Positions 62,601 to 64,000 of a stretch of 64,000 bases of DNA are shown in pieces. Where the stretch lies: the NCBI RefSeq assembly GCF_011742875.1, contig NZ_JAAQTL010000001.1:1860001-1924000 (forward strand), in the 5' to 3' direction. The first letter of the stretch is position 1, and each line of letters begins with the position of its first letter. This stretch comes from Luteibacter yeojuensis. Lineage in GTDB: Bacteria > Pseudomonadota > Gammaproteobacteria > Xanthomonadales > Rhodanobacteraceae. Both the position numbers and the translations under genes were made by a program. Below the pieces are notes generated by a model. It did not search any database and was not told where the DNA came from. It was given only the letters and a program-made list of their open reading frames with translations.

Positions 62601-63403
62601 CGGGCGCGACGAAGGCCTCGCCGGACGTGGTCGTCGTCGACGACAAGCAGCGCGAGGCGGCGGAGGAATCCGCGCCGATCAGCGCCGACATCCGCGTCGA
62701 CCTCGGCCAGAAGGTGCACCTCGTCGGCTTCGGCATCGACGGTCGCATCACTGGCCAGCTCGACGTGCGCGAGCGTCCGGGGCGCGCCACCACCGGTCAG
62801 GGCCAGATCGGCGTCGACGGCACCTACAAGGCGTATGGACAGGACCTGCGCATCGAACAGGGCCAGCTGCTGTTTGCCAGCACACCGATCGACAATCCCG
62901 GCCTCAACATTCGCGCGGCACGCACGCTCAACCCCAACGCCACCATCGACGAAGGCCAGAAAGTCGGCCTCTACGTTTCCGGTACGGCACGTCGCCCGAT
63001 CCTCACCGTGTTCTCGAATCCGGTGATGGAGCAGTCCGACGCCCTCTCCTATCTCGTCACCGGCAAGCCGCTGTCGCAGGTGAAAGGCGGCGAAGGCAAC
63101 ATGGTGGGCGCCGCCGCCCAGGCCCTCGGCTCGGCCGCCGGCGACCTGCTCGCGAAGAGCGTGGGCTCGAAGATCGGCGTGGACGACATTGGCGTCAGCA
63201 ACAACGACGCCCTGGGCGGCACCTCGGCCTTCACCGTGGGCAAATACCTCTCGCCGCGCCTCTACCTCAGCTACGGCGTCGGCCTCTTCGACCCCGGCCA
63301 GGTCATCACCCTGCGCTACCTGTTGAGTCGCCGATGGAATTTCGAGGCACAGAACGCGACGGATTTCAGCCGGGCCAGCTTGAACTACCGGCTGGAGCGG
63401 TAG
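59639..63403 (+). CDS. tamB: TamB, inner-membrane-anchored translocation/lipid-bridge protein
   Basis: This 1254-residue AsmA-like protein has one N-terminal membrane helix (about 9-32), a very long stretch of repeating beta-strands forming a groove across the periplasm, and the C-terminal DUF490 domain (about 900-1254, with GQGQIGVDGTYKAYGQDLRIEQGQLLFA and SYGVGLFDPGQVITLRYLLSRRW). It connects to TamA; TamB-type proteins carry phospholipids to the outer membrane. It overlaps tamA by ATGA. Length is typical (about 1260). Confidence 0.95.
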   Translation: MSSNGRKWTIRIGIALGALLLVLGLAAGWLVGTASGLRFALARAQGFTDNALTVEKAEGRLAGPIDLDGVRYRDGKGMDVRVATAHLDFSFGSLLRKRAHVYDLRADDIDVELGPPQPEPDTPSEPFSLKPPLDVVLDKVKVGQVRVTQEGKPLFESNSLALAGSWTADGIAVKSLALRAPDGQADLDGTLAVGTGYKGDGKARFRWKIGDIDYAGDIEAHSDGVKAHTVVTLALPFVAQVDANLVQSGDYPWSATIDAPRFDPKPLLGDGSLASLGFALKGTGDRYGANLSGDVDLNDYRVRLSPIRAAFDHAYTRLTLDELTVGSPQVKGSLTAKGTVEVAAQPVSADLAIDWKDVLVPASVAGQDLASTGRLTFKGSAEAYHAEGDVDIGPPGQVGKFALDVDGKADLITLRNVQWKQPKGNLVATGTLMLKPAIAWKLDVKGERFDPGQLLAEWPGALDLDLATEGHMENDEPLGTLDLRKLDGTLRKRPLRGAGKLTLKPHEVINGQLDIASGGSTIRLDARGDTSNDATLKLAIASLGDWLPDAGGRVTGDISAKGNLPKLAVKANLRGSAIVYADQKIDALAVDADIPDIGTPGGKLDLVGTGVVSGGLVFDRVAVVANGSQERHQLSIDAKGRPLAADLRLSGSMKNGAWSGTLSALDIDYQGIPPWHLQNPGQLAWNDGAASMSELCLTAGDPMLCVAAKQDKAGNLDASYRLRRVPLALLMTIAEASNSPMRAEGILEGDGSVRRTAAGALSGQASIASAHGSVAYADRIDRPLVVYDNLSAHAQLSPGNQRMTLRASLNDGGTVDGNVSVSGAQQALGGNVSLHLKNLSVIELFTAELAEVKGVLDANFNLGGTVASPAVTGQAVVGGFAAEVPSAGLKLKDGRIGIDTSDAKNYLVDGTIRSGEGTLSIKGTAALGTGAQMRLGIEGTKFTAVDIPAAKAVISPHLAIVQDAKGMNVSGKLDVDMADIDVERLPGAGATKASPDVVVVDDKQREAAEESAPISADIRVDLGQKVHLVGFGIDGRITGQLDVRERPGRATTGQGQIGVDGTYKAYGQDLRIEQGQLLFASTPIDNPGLNIRAARTLNPNATIDEGQKVGLYVSGTARRPILTVFSNPVMEQSDALSYLVTGKPLSQVKGGEGNMVGAAAQALGSAAGDLLAKSVGSKIGVDDIGVSNNDALGGTSAFTVGKYLSPRLYLSYGVGLFDPGQVITLRYLLSRRWNFEAQNATDFSRASLNYRLER

Positions 63404-63504
63404 TCGTCGTCGCGCGCCGAAGGGAGCAACGCGGCGCGTTCCTGCAGGTACGGCCTCATGGGACGCGGTAAAGTACCTGCCGGGCCTATCTACCCGGAAG
63501 TGAA

Positions 63505-64000
63505 GTGAACCTCTCCGCCCACCTCGACAGCGCGCTTGACGAAGCCGGCGAGGCGTCGCTGGTCGTGGCCTACAGTGGCGGCCCCGATTCCACCGCCCTG
63601 CTGCATGCGCTCGCCACGCGCACACCGCGCCCGGCGCTCCGCGCGCTGCACGTGGACCACGGCCTGCACGCGGAAAGCGGTGTCTGGGCGCTGCATTGCC
63701 GGCGCTTCTGCGAGTCGCTGGCGGTTCCCTTCGAAGCGATCCGCGTCACCGTCGACCTCACTCGCGGCGAGGGTGTCGAGGCAGCCGCGCGGCGCGCGCG
63801 GCGTGCCGCCTTCGCCGCCGCGCTGAAACCAGGCGAACGGCTGGTCCTGGCCCACCATCGCGACGACCAGGTCGAGACCGTGCTGCTGAAGCTGCTGCGC
63901 GGCGCCGGGCCGGAAGGACTCGCCGGCATGCGCGCGTGGCGCCCGCTGGGCGCGGGCATGCTGTGGCGCCCCCTGCTCGACCTGCCGCGCACCGCCCTGC
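63505..64000 (+). CDS. tilS: tRNA(Ile)-lysidine synthetase, N-terminal part
   Basis: The frame runs off the right edge; 165 residues are visible. The PP-loop SGGPDS (24-29) and LRALHVDHGLHAESGVWALHC and LVLAHHRDDQVETVLLKLLRG are TilS hallmarks. The enzyme makes lysidine in tRNA-Ile(CAU), so that it reads AUA. The start is taken as GTG at 63505 with GGAAG just upstream. It stands 101 bp after tamB. Confidence 0.92.
   Translation, partial: MNLSAHLDSALDEAGEASLVVAYSGGPDSTALLHALATRTPRPALRALHVDHGLHAESGVWALHCRRFCESLAVPFEAIRVTVDLTRGEGVEAAARRARRAAFAAALKPGERLVLAHHRDDQVETVLLKLLRGAGPEGLAGMRAWRPLGAGMLWRPLLDLPRTAL

Noticed and set aside
59501..63625. Very long open frame antisense to tamB
   Set aside because: No recognisable motif, composition typical of a shadow frame, and the plus-strand tamB frame is strongly supported.

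Overview
This 64 kb window is gene-dense, very GC-rich bacterial chromosome. Gene content and order point to a gammaproteobacterium of the Xanthomonadales, most likely Rhodanobacteraceae (Luteibacter/Dyella/Rhodanobacter type). The signs are the block pilGHIJ-chpABC / gshB-tonB-yqgE-ruvX-pyrB (a Pseudomonas/Xanthomonas-like order), an H-NS-family protein with the xanthomonad-type C-terminal motif, and many GTAG-type REP palindromes between genes. The genus is an inference. I saw no rRNA, tRNA, CRISPR array, insertion sequence or prophage gene, and no gene-free stretch longer than 300 bp (the longest is about 276 bp, between pilU and pilT).

Layout. 1-2420: end of a BNR-repeat protein, a thioredoxin-fold protein, and an OmpR-type regulator with a sensor kinase whose ATP-binding motifs look degenerate. 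2597-6373: divergent tesA / ybbA-ybbP, whose start codons overlap. 6483-8213: pssA-holD-rimI. 8380-11113: a DUF4124-type secreted protein, proS, and an H-NS-family gene with a structured, repeat-bearing leader. 11166-13861: ThrE-like exporter, NfeD-like and SPFH (stomatin-like) proteins. 13912-23837: an eight-gene minus-strand block with periplasmic adaptor, ATPase, four FtsX/MacB-type permeases in two duplicated pairs, then a sigma-54-type response regulator and its kinase. A textbook -24/-12 promoter and upstream palindromes precede the block, so it looks like a self-controlled efflux system. 24071-24971: Fur-box-controlled hemP and an unrecognised gene. 25144-37055: the Pil-Chp chemosensory operon for twitching. 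37323-43484: gshB-tonB, a small secreted protein, yqgE-ruvX-pyrB and a large lipoprotein. 43680-48184: BON-domain protein, pilT-pilU retraction ATPases, proC-yggT. 48301-54406: relA and hrpA. 54527-63403: dps, a GH17-GT2 beta-glucan synthase, tamA-tamB. 63505-64000: start of tilS.

How it fits together. Type IV pilus control (ChpA kinase, PilG/PilH regulators, PilT/PilU motors) is the largest functional group. Envelope functions recur: tamAB, the beta-glucan synthase, TonB, PssA, and the sigma-54-controlled adaptor/ATPase/permease system. The most notable region is 13912-23985. There the promoter, likely enhancer sites, transporter and two-component system form one closed regulatory unit that I do not recognise by name.
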